Shown here in pieces: positions 32,980-41,409 of a DNA stretch of 49,461 nucleotides. A program made the translations under genes and the position numbers. The notes below the pieces were generated by a model that was not told the origin of the DNA, did not search any database, and saw only the letters and a program-made list of their open reading frames with translations. How positions within the stretch are numbered: the stretch's first letter is position 1; every line of letters starts with the position of its first letter. The stretch is from Treponema sp. (GTDB lineage: Bacteria; Spirochaetota; Spirochaetia; Treponematales; Breznakiellaceae), in the NCBI GenBank assembly GCA_031265845.1, contig JAISCC010000138.1, positions 1-49,461 of the forward strand, given 5' to 3'.

Positions 32980-33732
32980 TTATTTTATTCCTCTTATATT
33001 TTGTACAAACTGTACGACAGCCAATGAAATCGCCATACCCATAAGCAATGAAAGCCTGCTTGGAAACACAGCCACCGCAAGCGCCGTTATAAGGGCGGAA
33101 ACAACAAAAACGAGGGGCTTTTTTACCCTATATATCTGTTCTATCAACAGTACGATGAATAGAGCGGTCAGCGCGAACCCTATGCCCTCCATGCTAAACG
33201 GGATGAGAGAACCCGCCACAGCCCCAATAACCGAACCTGCGGTCCAGTACCCATGATCCAGCAACGACACAAAGAACATAAACCATGCGCGTTCTTCCTG
33301 CGTTTCAACCTGCCCATCTTGCGCACTTTGCAACTCAGCGGGCAGGGAAGAAAGCAGGGCGAACGTTTCATCGGTCAGAGCGAACATAAGATAATATTTT
33401 AATGCGCCGGTCATGTTGAAGCGTTTCAGCATGGTCAAGCCGTACGCTATATGCCGCGCATTCACCACAAGCTGCACCAACGCCGCTTCCATAAGCCCGG
33501 CGCCGGCGGCGAAAAGCCCCACCGCAATATATTGCCCCGCGCCCGCGTACATCACGACGCTCATCACGAGCGAAAGTTGCCACGGATACCCCGCGTCGAC
33601 CAGAAGAAGTCCAAAGGCAATGCCGATAGCCAGATACCCCAGCAAGACCGGTATGGAATAACGAACCGCGCGGACAAATACGCCGCGTTTATTCGGCGTG
33701 CGTAGCGCCAGCCTAATCCGTGTCACGGTCAA
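32980..33732 (-). CDS. azlC: AzlC-family branched-chain amino-acid exporter subunit
   Basis: A 250-residue membrane protein. The N-terminal part shows the AzlC signature: IPVLLGYLAIGIAFGLLLVDAGY, SVVMYAGAGQYIAVGLFAAG and VNARHIAYGL. About seven to eight hydrophobic segments follow. AzlC usually works with the small membrane protein AzlD to export branched-chain amino acids. No azlD is found next to it: only 76 bases lie between its stop and luxS. The TTG at 33730-33732 is used, a GTG two codons later is possible. It overlaps the 3' end of the EEP-hydrolase gene by 20 bases. Confidence 0.88.
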   Translation of the reverse strand: MTVTRIRLALRTPNKRGVFVRAVRYSIPVLLGYLAIGIAFGLLLVDAGYPWQLSLVMSVVMYAGAGQYIAVGLFAAGAGLMEAALVQLVVNARHIAYGLTMLKRFNMTGALKYYLMFALTDETFALLSSLPAELQSAQDGQVETQEERAWFMFFVSLLDHGYWTAGSVIGAVAGSLIPFSMEGIGFALTALFIVLLIEQIYRVKKPLVFVVSALITALAVAVFPSRLSLLMGMAISLAVVQFVQNIRGIK

Positions 33733-34786
33733 TATAGAATTCGGCCCACACCGGAAAGTGATCGCTCACCTCTTTCGGTTCTATGCCCAAAGAAGAAAAA
33801 TCGTACAGCGCGTCGTAGTACACAACCCCAAAGTTGCCGGTGAAGTCTTCTTTCGAGGACGCGGTGATTATGAACCGGTCGTAGGTGTTGTCGCTTTCCG
33901 CCACGGTCGTGTCGTACTCATTGGTAATGACGATCTGATAATCCGAATCCGGAAATACGCTTGCAAGGTTGTTTTCGTTGTAATAACTTCCATCCGCGTT
34001 GAAATCGCCCATGACAAGCGCGTCTGATTCATTCCACATACGTTGAAAATACCTGATGACTTCGGGCAAGGCGGCAATCTCTTTCTCCGCGTCGGACGGC
34101 TGAATATGGTTGTCTATCAAGATGAAGTCGAACCGGTCCTTAGTCTGGAAGTACACCGCCAGAGGGCTGCGCTGAAACCGGTCAGCCGAATCATCGTACG
34201 TCGCGCTGTCCACTACGCTGAGTTTTTCCGTATTGTAAATCACCCAATACTGCTCCTTTGACGCGGTTCTTCCTTCTCGCGGTCCAAGAACATAGTCGTA
34301 GCGCACGGGCAGAAGCCTCATAAACTGCTGAACAGGCTCATCGTTTGTTGAGCGCACTTCTTGAATGGCGACCACATCCACATGGGAAATAATGTCAACC
34401 AGCACGTCAACGACTTTGGGTTTCTTCATTTTCGACGCGCCGAATATCTGTATATTAAAGGAATATATCCGTATGGCGCCCGCTTCCGAATCGCCTGGCA
34501 AGGAGGCGCTTCCCGCAGGAGGCGGCGTTGGCGCAACGGGCGCCTCGGTTTTTCCGGGCGCGTCCGGAAAATCAGCGCCAATCGAATTTGTGGAATCCGC
34601 CGAATTCGCTATATTATCCCCGTAGCTCTGCCAAATATAGTACAACGCCGCCAACGCAATGATGACGGCGACAAACATCCGCATTGATTTTGACAATTTT
34701 TTGGACCTCGCCGATCTCTTGCCGACTCTTGTTTTCTTTGTCGCCTTTTTTCCGGTTGTTGACATCCTTGTATTTTTCGTGGGCAT
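33713..34786 (-). CDS. Membrane-anchored endonuclease/exonuclease/phosphatase-family protein
   Basis: A 357-residue protein. The ATG at 34784-34786 fits the promoter just upstream; the longer frame is not needed. A very basic N-terminus (KKATKKTRVGKRSARSKKLSK) precedes a signal-anchor (MFVAVIIALAALYYIWQSYG), then an acidic/proline linker. The DNase-I-like fold follows with IRIYSFNIQIFG, VVAIQEVRS, LIDNHIQPSD, ALVMGDFNADG and SDHFPVWAEF, the metal and catalytic set of the EEP superfamily. Located outside the inner membrane, it may be an extracytoplasmic nuclease or phosphodiesterase. It heads the azlC-luxS strand. Confidence 0.88.
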   Translation of the reverse strand: MPTKNTRMSTTGKKATKKTRVGKRSARSKKLSKSMRMFVAVIIALAALYYIWQSYGDNIANSADSTNSIGADFPDAPGKTEAPVAPTPPPAGSASLPGDSEAGAIRIYSFNIQIFGASKMKKPKVVDVLVDIISHVDVVAIQEVRSTNDEPVQQFMRLLPVRYDYVLGPREGRTASKEQYWVIYNTEKLSVVDSATYDDSADRFQRSPLAVYFQTKDRFDFILIDNHIQPSDAEKEIAALPEVIRYFQRMWNESDALVMGDFNADGSYYNENNLASVFPDSDYQIVITNEYDTTVAESDNTYDRFIITASSKEDFTGNFGVVYYDALYDFSSLGIEPKEVSDHFPVWAEFYIDRDTD

Positions 34787-34796
34787 ACTATGCGAT

Positions 34797-34824
34797 ATTA
34801 TAACCAGTTGTGAAACTTTTGCAA
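34797..34824 (-). promoter_or_regulatory. Sigma70-type promoter for the EEP-family gene
   Basis: On the minus strand TTGCAA (34819-34824) and a perfect TATAAT (34797-34802), spaced by 16 bases. The -10 ends 10 bases before the ATG, so the leader is very short and no Shine-Dalgarno site is seen. Confidence 0.65.
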
Positions 34825-34939
34825 GGGATCGAAAAAGCCTTGTTGAACCGGCATGAAAATGACCCATAAGGTAGGATGAAGGCGGGAGGAAACGAAGTCC
34901 GGAAAAATACCGATGGAGAAGAAGAATTGCCAAAGTGGT

Positions 34940-35390
34940 AGATAGGACGATATATATTCATACATGGGTTTCACCTGTGTTTCGGCAACCGCCATTCCCC
35001 ATGGGCTTCGATAAACCCATCCCACCACACGCACAATGCCGTCCAGAGATAGTTCCACCGCCGTGTGCGGGTCCATCATCGCCGCCAGTTGCAATGAGAT
35101 ATACCCCGCCGAGCGATTTCATCAGCGTCTCTGATCAGACCTGCGCGCTATCCCGGACAAAATTTTTCAGCGCAGGGATAGTCATGAGCGCCCGCATGAC
35201 GCCGCCGCCGAGGGTGTCAGCGATGCTCTGGCGCAGTCCGTACTGTTTCGGCGCCTCAAAGCCGATGATCGCGCATGGATCGTAGACGATCATCTGAACG
35301 GCGTTCACCGCAAACATCTCGTCCCTCATCGCCGCCCTGCGGTTCTCCACGCCGGGAATGACCCGTACCGAAAGAAAACGCGAACTGCGC
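34940..35390 (-). pseudogene. Remnant of a GH4 alpha-galactosidase/alpha-glucosidase gene
   Basis: Two minus-strand pieces survive. The first (about 35135-35350) reads RRAAMRDEMFAVNAVQ, IIGFEAPKQYGLRQSIADTL and GGGVMRALMTIP, the NAD-proximal part of GH4 proteins. The second, in another frame (about 35000-35094), reads AAMMDPHTAVELSLDGIV, matching the conserved end of GH4 enzymes. The 250-300 residues that should lie between, with the metal-binding Cys/His, are missing. A deletion plus frameshift has destroyed the gene. The assignment is by family recognition only. Confidence 0.6.
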
Positions 35391-35670
35391 CGCCAAAACC
35401 CGCCATACGTCAGCGCGGAAGTTTCTGGTTGCTTGCAGAGGTGTCATGGGCGATGTCGAAGCGGCAAAAAAGTAAGATAAAAGCGTTTTTTGCGATGTAT
35501 GCAAATCCTTCCTTATGACGTTGAAACAGGCGGGGTGTTTTGTGACGTCCTCCGTTTGTTTTTGGCGGAGAGGAAATTTTACCAGAAAAATGCTATTTTT
35601 ATTAGGCGAAGCCTATACGGTTTAATGTCCCGCGGCTTGCCGCGGCTGAAAGTAAGAATATAATGGAAGG

Positions 35671-36143
35671 ATGAGCGAAATCATCCATAAAGAACATAAT
35701 GAAAGCGCACTGACGTGTCATATAGTATGCCCGGCGAAATGCCGAAGGGCGGCAATGGCGGAAGGGGTTGATAAGGAGCTGGGGGAAATATGACTTGGGA
35801 TGGAAGCAAGGCGTGAGATAAAATTTTTAGAGATGGGGATCGAAAGAGAGCGCGTTTTCTGGCGCGGTCGGCGCCGATGCACAGCCCTGAGCAAATAGTA
35901 CGAACGACAAAGAGTGTGGTGGCGCGGAAAACATTCGAAAGGCGCCCGGAAGTGAAGAAGGAGTTATGGGGGGGGGGGGGGGTATTCTGGCGAAGGGGGT
36001 GTTGTGTGGGGGGCGCAGGGGGACACGGGGATGGACAGGCGATGCGACGCCATGCCAAGAGCCGGGGGCGAAAACCGGAGGAATGCCAAAAAATACATGA
36101 AGGGAAACAACTTGAGCTGTTTCCTTATCAGAATAAAGCTTGA
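35671..36143 (+). pseudogene. Y1 (IS200/IS605) transposase, frameshifted
   Basis: The pieces MSEIIHKEHN, then LTCHIVCPAKCRRAA in the first frame, REIKFLEMG in a second, and MHSPEQIVRTTKSVVARK to LELFPYQNKA in a third line up in order with IS200 TnpA. The first piece is stopped after about 38 codons. The conserved GTD.DHVHFL segment is corrupted (MGIERERVFW), so the HUH motif is lost. The LWGGEFW motif is spread by a (G)15 tract (35968-35982) that is in frame and reads LWGGGGVFW. Confidence 0.7.
35968..35982 (+). repeat. (G)15 tract in the transposase remnant
   Basis: Fifteen G at the site of the LWGG motif. Other members normally have four to six G here, so the tract looks like an expansion of a natural short run. 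Confidence 0.95.
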
Positions 36144-36183
36144 AGGTTAAAGATACCGCAGGGCTTGCCCTGCGGTTCTTCAT

Positions 36184-36866
36184 TTTTATATCTATGACCG
36201 AATGTTTGCGGAATACCGGAACAAAAATAAACCTTTAACCATAATGGAAATCGGGGTTGACCGCAGCGGTTCGCTGGAAATATGGAAAAAATATTTTTCC
36301 GAAGATTCAAAGATTCACGAGGTAGATATAAATCCTGAATGTAAAAAATAAATTTCAGCGAAAATATATTTTTTCATCTTGGAAGCGCGTCTGATCGCAA
36401 TTTTATGGAACAAACATTTAAGGATATTGAATTTGACATTATCCTTGATGACGGCTCACACATCTGTTCCGATGTGATAGAAACATTTAAGATTATGTTT
36501 CCAAAAATAAAAAACGACGGTCTTTATACGGTTGAAAATTTACACACCAGTTATTGGGATGTTTACGGGAGCGGATGTCGGGAAAAAGGGGCAGCCATAG
36601 AATATTTTAAAGATTTTGTTGAAGTGTTAAATTCAGATTATATATGCGCACACCAGCAGCGTTCAATTGATTTTCTTGTTTTGTTTTCCCAAAATATTGA
36701 AAGTATAGCATTTTACGACAGCATTTGCTCGGTAAAAAAGTTTTCCAATCCTAAAAACACTCCATTCAAATTGATTATTAGCGGGAATGAAGATATTGGC
36801 GGGGTAACTTGTTTTAAGAACGAGGAAGAATTTATTCAGAATGTTAGAAATATGTTTGGAGAATGA
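36184..36866 (+). pseudogene. AT-rich class I methyltransferase, 5' truncated and frameshifted
   Basis: The frame YDRMFAEYRNKNKPLTIMEI then GVDRSGSLEIWKKYF is the start of a SAM-binding Rossmann domain. It meets TAA in a run of six A (about 36342-36347); one more A would join it to the frame ENIFFHLGSASDRNF and on to MEQTFKDIEFDIILDDGSH, MFPKIKNDGLYTVENLHTSYW and the end at 36866. This resembles class I methyltransferases that follow the DDGSH pattern. The first residues are missing because the IS200 right end begins there. The DNA is far more AT-rich than its surroundings, which suggests recent transfer. The part from ATG 36405 could still be a 153-residue peptide. Confidence 0.65.
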
Positions 36867-37050
36867 AGAACCGCAGGGCAAGGACTGCGGTGTCTTTAAC
36901 CTTCACGCTTTATTCAATAAGAGGGTTTAATCCCCCCACCGCTCTGGGACGGAAAACTGGGGGCGCCGGAGATTTGTTCCCCGCATATATGCGTCCGCAT
37001 ACACGAATATTTTCAAGGAGAAATCTTCAATACTCTGCGGCAAGCCCTAA
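36861..37050 (-). repeat. Inverted copy of the IS200 right end, perhaps an internally deleted element
   Basis: Bases 36861-36916 match the reverse complement of 36130-36185 with about four differences in 56. Further on, near 37033-37045, TGCGGCAAGCC resembles the left-end hairpin word. Together the stretch could be a short non-autonomous relative of the IS200 element in reverse orientation. The two copies bracket the methyltransferase pseudogene. Confidence 0.6.
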
Positions 37051-37496
37051 ACTTGACTTATAATTTTCTCACATTTGTGCTATACTTTCCACAAGGGCAG
37101 AAACCCCGGGAGGGCAACATGGTGCAGGGAAAAAGTTTCGACATGGAAGAAGAATTTTCGGGGCTGGATTTCATTCGCTCCGGCTCAAGCAACGGTTTGT
37201 CAAAACAATGGGGACACTCTATAAGCGACCGGATAAGTCCATCTTGGAAGCTGGTGAAAACCGTGCCGAGGCATCGGACTAAAGTCTGCGGCCATTTGCC
37301 GGATGTTGGGAGGCGCATTATGGACGAGGTTCGGCGACCCTTCGGGTCGACTGTAAGGAAATTGTCTAACTGTGAAGGTCTGCACGGCAAACCAGCCTGC
37401 CGCCATTTTTTGTTGGCGTCGCCAACTCTAACCGCTTTAAAGTGGTCGCCCTTTAGGGCGCGGTATTAGACCCCTCTGCGAATAATAATAAAAGAA
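37051..37496 (+). other. Promoter-like and palindrome-rich leader before the ABC transporter
   Basis: No firm gene. Promoter-like boxes TTGACT (37053) and TATACT (about 37081) are too far apart to be a standard pair, although TGCTATACT is an extended -10. An ATG at 37121 with GGAGGG upstream opens a 116-codon frame of unusual composition, which I do not accept as a gene. A weak terminator-like stem with six T (37385-37411) and the palindromes 37412-37426 and 37447-37460 come next. A leader RNA or small RNA of about 320 bases is possible. Confidence 0.4.
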
Positions 37497-38486
37497 ATGA
37501 AAAAAATAGCGCCGACGCTTGCCTTTTGCCTCATAGCGGCGTGTCTGCTCGGCTTGTCGCTCGGTTCCTTGCAACTTGGCGGACTTTTTCAGGACCCGGA
37601 AAACCGCGAGCTTGCGCTGACGGTGTTGCTTAGGCTGCGCCTGCCTCGCGTTGTATTCGCCGCAGCCGTCGGCGCCTGTCTCGGCGTTTCAGGCGCAGGT
37701 TTTCAAGCCGTGTTTCGCAACGCGCTCGCCGACCCCTTCATCATAGGCGCGTCTTCCGGCGCGGCCTTGGGCGCGGGCGTTGCGATGCTCTTTCCCATAG
37801 GCGGCGCATTGTCCGCAAGCGTGTTGCTGTCCGTGCCGGCGGCGTCTTTTGTCGGCAGCCTCGCCTCGGTTTTCGCCGCCTTGCTGATTTCCCGCGCCGC
37901 CGGCATGGCTTCCGCGACAAACCTCCTTTTGGCAGGCTCGGCCATCAGTTCCCTGTGTTCGAGTATGCTTTCCTTTTTGTTCATCTTGAAAGACGGCGGC
38001 TTTCAGCGGGTATATTATTGGATGTTGGGAAGCCTTGCGGTTTCATGGAGTGCCGTTTTGTCCGCATTGCCCGTGATGTTCGCCGGAACGCTTGTTATTT
38101 TTCTGTCGTCACGCGGCATGGATCTGCTCTTACAGGGCGATGAAACAGCAGAGAGCCTCGGACTTGATGTGAAGAAGACACGTGTTACGGTGATTCTTGG
38201 CGCGTCTCTTGCAGTCGCGGCGACAGTTTCCGTATGCGGCGTCATCGGCTTTGTAGGGCTTGTCGCTCCGCATGTGGCGCGTCTTTTCACCGGATCGATT
38301 CACAAACGCCTGTTGCCGGCGTCCGCTCTCTTTGGAGCGCTTATGGTTTTGCTTGCCGACATTGCAAGCCGCTCCGTTCTTCCGCCGCTTGAAATTCCCA
38401 TCGGCATCATCACCGCGCTGGGCGGATCGCCATTCTTTCTGTTTCTGCTTGTCAAAAACAGCGGCGCGACGCGCAGGAGGCGCTAG
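37497..38486 (+). CDS. BtuC/FecCD-type ABC transporter permease
   Basis: A 329-residue inner-membrane permease with about ten hydrophobic segments. Family landmarks: LRLPRVVFAAAVGACLGVSG, AVFRNALADPFIIGASSGAA, WSAVLSALPVMFAGTLVIFL, and VIGFVGLVAPHVARLF in the coupling region, then PPLEIPIGIITALGGSPFFL. It imports cobalamin, haem or iron-siderophore; which of these is not decided by sequence. The ATPase follows after three bases. The periplasmic binding protein is absent from the cluster. Confidence 0.92.
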   Translation: MKKIAPTLAFCLIAACLLGLSLGSLQLGGLFQDPENRELALTVLLRLRLPRVVFAAAVGACLGVSGAGFQAVFRNALADPFIIGASSGAALGAGVAMLFPIGGALSASVLLSVPAASFVGSLASVFAALLISRAAGMASATNLLLAGSAISSLCSSMLSFLFILKDGGFQRVYYWMLGSLAVSWSAVLSALPVMFAGTLVIFLSSRGMDLLLQGDETAESLGLDVKKTRVTVILGASLAVAATVSVCGVIGFVGLVAPHVARLFTGSIHKRLLPASALFGALMVLLADIASRSVLPPLEIPIGIITALGGSPFFLFLLVKNSGATRRRR

Positions 38487-38489
38487 GCT

Positions 38490-39239
38490 TTGCTTGAATT
38501 ACACGAACTGCGTGTTGGATACAAGAATAAAACCGTACTCAAAAATATCAATGGAGTCATACGAAAAGGAGAATTATTGTCGCTCATAGGGCCCAACGGC
38601 GCGGGGAAAACAACGCTATTGAAAACCATAGCCGGGTTGCAAGAGCCGCTTTCCGGGCATGTTTTAATTGATGGAAAAAATCCCCGCGCATTGAAGCCGC
38701 AAAAACGAGCGGAGTTTTTGAGCTTTCTGTTTCAGGGAAATGGATTTGGAGGCTTCGCGGATTGGTCTTTCACGGTTCGGGAAATGGTCGCCCAGGGACG
38801 CTTTCACCGACGCGGCTTGTGGGGAAAAGAGACGAAAGCAGACAGGGAAGCTGTTGAAAAAGCCCTTGCCGAAGCGGATTTGACGCATTTTGCGGAAAAA
38901 TCAATAACCGAACTTTCGGGCGGTGAATTTCAGCGCGCGCTTATCGCCAGAACCATGGCGCAGGGGGCGAAAATCATCCTTCTTGACGAACCGGTGAACA
39001 ACCTTGATCCAAAATACGCGCTTTTGGTGATGGATCTTGTAAAAAAACTCACTGCGCAGGGAGCCGCCGCCCTTGTAACGCTCCACGATCTATCCCTTGT
39101 CAGCCTTTATGCGGACAGGGTGGGCGTTGCGGCGCGTGAAGCGTTTGTCTTTGGCGCCCCGGAAGACATGCTGAGGGAAGATGCGCTGGAAGACGTTTTT
39201 GAAATTAAGGGGTTTTTTCGGAAGGTTCCGCTTCATTGA
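38490..39239 (+). CDS. ABC transporter ATP-binding protein (BtuD/FepC type)
   Basis: A 249-residue ATPase that starts at TTG 38490. Walker A is GPNGAGKTT, the Q-loop is at SFLFQGNG, the signature motif is LSGGEFQRALIART, Walker B IILLDEPVNNLD and the switch histidine lies in LVTLHDLSL. It energises the permease upstream. Its 3' end overlaps the convergent TPR lipoprotein gene by 35 bases (39205-39239). Confidence 0.93.
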   Translation: MLELHELRVGYKNKTVLKNINGVIRKGELLSLIGPNGAGKTTLLKTIAGLQEPLSGHVLIDGKNPRALKPQKRAEFLSFLFQGNGFGGFADWSFTVREMVAQGRFHRRGLWGKETKADREAVEKALAEADLTHFAEKSITELSGGEFQRALIARTMAQGAKIILLDEPVNNLDPKYALLVMDLVKKLTAQGAAALVTLHDLSLVSLYADRVGVAAREAFVFGAPEDMLREDALEDVFEIKGFFRKVPLH

Positions 39240-40278
39240 CAGCCGCTTCGCCCGCAACCGGTTCCATGGATTGCTCTGCGGCATTTTTTGTCGCGTCCTC
39301 ATCGTTCGCCGCGCCGGCTTCTTCCAGAGCCGCAGGTTCCTCGCTTGCGCGAGCGGGCGGGTTGTCGATGACGCGCTGAATGTCAGTCTTACGCGCCTCG
39401 GAAATGGCGTCTTCCATCAGCAGGAGAGCCACCGCGTCAAAATCCGTGAAACCATCTCTGATTGCGCCTTCAAGCTCGGCGATTCCTTCATCGTTGTCAC
39501 TATCCGCAATAAGCGACACACGGGCGATGGCGAAACGCGCCTCTGGTTTTGTGGGATTTTTGTTGTCAGCCGGCATCGTCTCATACGCGGCGCGGTATGT
39601 TTCAAGCGCGAGAGCGTAAAGTTGCGTATATTCCAAACAAACGCCGTATTCATAACGCGCCTGCGGATCATCGTTAGCCGCGAGCCAGAGCGCGTAGGAA
39701 TCAACGGCTTCAGGCTTGCTCTGCGCTTTCTGCGTCCGCGCATAGAGCAACAAGGCATCCTTGTTTTCCCGCAACGCCACAGGACGTTGCGCGAGAATTT
39801 CCTCCGCTTTGTCGTATTTTTTTAAGGCGTACAATACCAGCGCATAATTATAGCCGTTATCGGCGCTTTCAGGCGCCAACGCAAGCGTACGACTGTAATA
39901 GGCTTCCGCTTTATCCAGATCGCCGGTCTTGATTCGGGCGTACGCCGCGGCTTTGAGCGCCTGAACGTTGTCAGCGTCTTTCGCCAGCACCCGTTCAAAA
40001 TACTGCGCCGCCTCTTCGTACCGCTTTGTCTCAAACGCTATTCGTCCCAGATTATAGTCCGAAGCGGTTACGGTTTTTTTTGCGGAACGGGCTTTTGTCA
40101 GCCACACCTCGGCCTCGGCGTATTTTCCCATATCGAAATACGCCATACCAATAGCAAAATATTCTTCTGCGGAAATCGCGTTGCTGACGCAGGAAGAAAA
40201 TGAGAGTGAGAAAAGGGGCGATAAGAGAAGAAGGAGCGGGAGAAAACGGGGTTTAAGAAACGTGTGCATGCCGTTCAT
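39205..40278 (-). CDS. TPR lipoprotein
   Basis: A 357-residue lipoprotein. The signal peptide (FLPLLLLLSPLFSLSFSSC) ends in a lipobox. Five to six TPR units follow: AEEYFAIGMAYFDMGKYAEA, SDYNLGRIAFETKRYEEAA, ALKAAAYARIKTGDLDKAEA, GYNYALVLYALKKYDKAEEI and YEYGVCLEYTQLYALALETY. An acidic Ala/Glu-rich tail ends the protein. It is probably anchored in the inner leaflet of the outer membrane or in the inner membrane and scaffolds envelope assembly. ATG 40278 or 40269 may be the start. Confidence 0.85.
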   Translation of the reverse strand: MNGMHTFLKPRFLPLLLLLSPLFSLSFSSCVSNAISAEEYFAIGMAYFDMGKYAEAEVWLTKARSAKKTVTASDYNLGRIAFETKRYEEAAQYFERVLAKDADNVQALKAAAYARIKTGDLDKAEAYYSRTLALAPESADNGYNYALVLYALKKYDKAEEILAQRPVALRENKDALLLYARTQKAQSKPEAVDSYALWLAANDDPQARYEYGVCLEYTQLYALALETYRAAYETMPADNKNPTKPEARFAIARVSLIADSDNDEGIAELEGAIRDGFTDFDAVALLLMEDAISEARKTDIQRVIDNPPARASEEPAALEEAGAANDEDATKNAAEQSMEPVAGEAAVNEAEPSEKTP

Positions 40279-40330
40279 ATTACAAATTGCAACCTCCGCT
40301 TTCCGCCGCTTTGCGCATTGCGCCGCTACG

Positions 40331-41401
40331 CTACCGGTTAAGCACCGTCGCTTCTATCTCTCGCAACTGGCTGCGGTACAGTTGGGCTATGTTTGAGCCG
40401 TAGTCCGCTATGAGTTGCATGATATTGCGCTGTCCCGTTCCCGTAGCGTCCTTGCCGTTGATCCGGTCGCCCGCGTCGCCAAGCCCGGGCATAATATACG
40501 CGGAATCGTTCAGCATGGGATCCATCCACAAGGTGAACACCTGACAGTTGTCCAACGCCCGCACCACGCGGAGCGCGCCTTTCAGCGCCGCTATCGCGTT
40601 GAAGAATTGCACGGACTTGGGTTTGACGCCCTGGGAAAGCAGGTGCTTGACCACCGTAACAAGGCTTCCGCCTGTCGCGTTCATGGGATCCGCGAATACA
40701 AGGTCCTTGCCGTCTAACGCTTCAAGATCAAAATAGGAGCGGTCAAGGTCAAGGATGTACTCCATATTGGTTTCTTTTTTTGTGTCGTCGCGGCTTATCT
40801 TGAAAAGGGCGAATGGCGTAACATAGCCTTCCGAAGAATATTCCTGAATTTCCTTTGACATGATCATTGACGGAAGGAGCGCCCCGCGAAGCATGACGCA
40901 CATAACCGTATTCATAATCCTGTCGTCAATATTGGAAATTTTGTGTACCGCGTAGTTCTGCACCGGCGCCGTTACCGGCGTTTTGATGAAAAAATAATTT
41001 TTGTCAACCCCGCCGGCATGCGACCCGCTGGCTGTCATTCCGTACGCCATATTGAAAAGCAGTTCATATGCGCGTTGGGTATAATAGATGAATTCCTCAT
41101 GCCCCGTCCTGACATCCCTCAGTTTTGAAATGAGCCGGGACGCTTGGGCATGGCTTTCATGCGGCATCACAAAGGAATATACCCGTATATTCTTTTCATC
41201 CCGGCAGATTTCCTGCATAATGCCGCCCATTTCGTTGTACAACGAAATGAGCTTTTCTTCTTGCTTCCGTCCTAAAACGGCGGCGTCATAACACGCGAGC
41301 GCCTCCCGGTACAACGCGGACACTCTGGAAAGCTGTATTTTATCATTTTCCGTAAGATAGCCGTCAAGATCTTCAGCTTTAAGAATAATTTTGTTTCCCA
41401 T
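40331..41401 (-). CDS. upp: Uracil phosphoribosyltransferase with long N-terminal extension
   Basis: UPRTase makes UMP from uracil and PRPP. The C-terminal 200 residues show the PRPP loop [14 protein letters not shown], and the uracil/PRPP-end segment [20 protein letters not shown]. The usual protein has about 208 residues; here 356, with roughly 150 extra at the N-terminus ([20 protein letters not shown] and similar helices) that I do not recognise. A uracil permease lies 2.8 kb away on the other strand, and the two fit a uracil salvage route. It starts nine bases past the barrel-protein stop and is in the same transcript. Confidence 0.85.
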   Translation of the reverse strand: MGNKIILKAEDLDGYLTENDKIQLSRVSALYREALACYDAAVLGRKQEEKLISLYNEMGGIMQEICRDEKNIRVYSFVMPHESHAQASRLISKLRDVRTGHEEFIYYTQRAYELLFNMAYGMTASGSHAGGVDKNYFFIKTPVTAPVQNYAVHKISNIDDRIMNTVMCVMLRGALLPSMIMSKEIQEYSSEGYVTPFALFKISRDDTKKETNMEYILDLDRSYFDLEALDGKDLVFADPMNATGGSLVTVVKHLLSQGVKPKSVQFFNAIAALKGALRVVRALDNCQVFTLWMDPMLNDSAYIMPGLGDAGDRINGKDATGTGQRNIMQLIADYGSNIAQLYRSQLREIEATVLNR

Positions 41402-41409
41402 TTTTAGTA

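Larger units (their letters stand above)
35630..36185 (+). mobile_element. IS200/IS605-type element remnant
   Basis: A hairpin at the left end (35630-35645, two CCGCGG arms around CTTG), the decayed Y1 transposase at 35671-36143, and a strong right-end hairpin (36155-36164 with 36167-36176). Subterminal hairpins in place of inverted terminal repeats are typical of this family. A second copy of the right end lies inverted at 36861-36916. Confidence 0.7.

Noticed and set aside
37181-37410. Cobalamin riboswitch
   Set aside because: Several short words look similar, but the B12 box is incomplete and spacing between the conserved segments is wrong. It is kept only as a leader of unknown type.
37121-37469. 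Coding frame with ATG and GGAGGG before the permease gene
   Set aside because: Composition is unlike its neighbours, it crosses a terminator-like stem and several palindromes, and there is no recognised motif.
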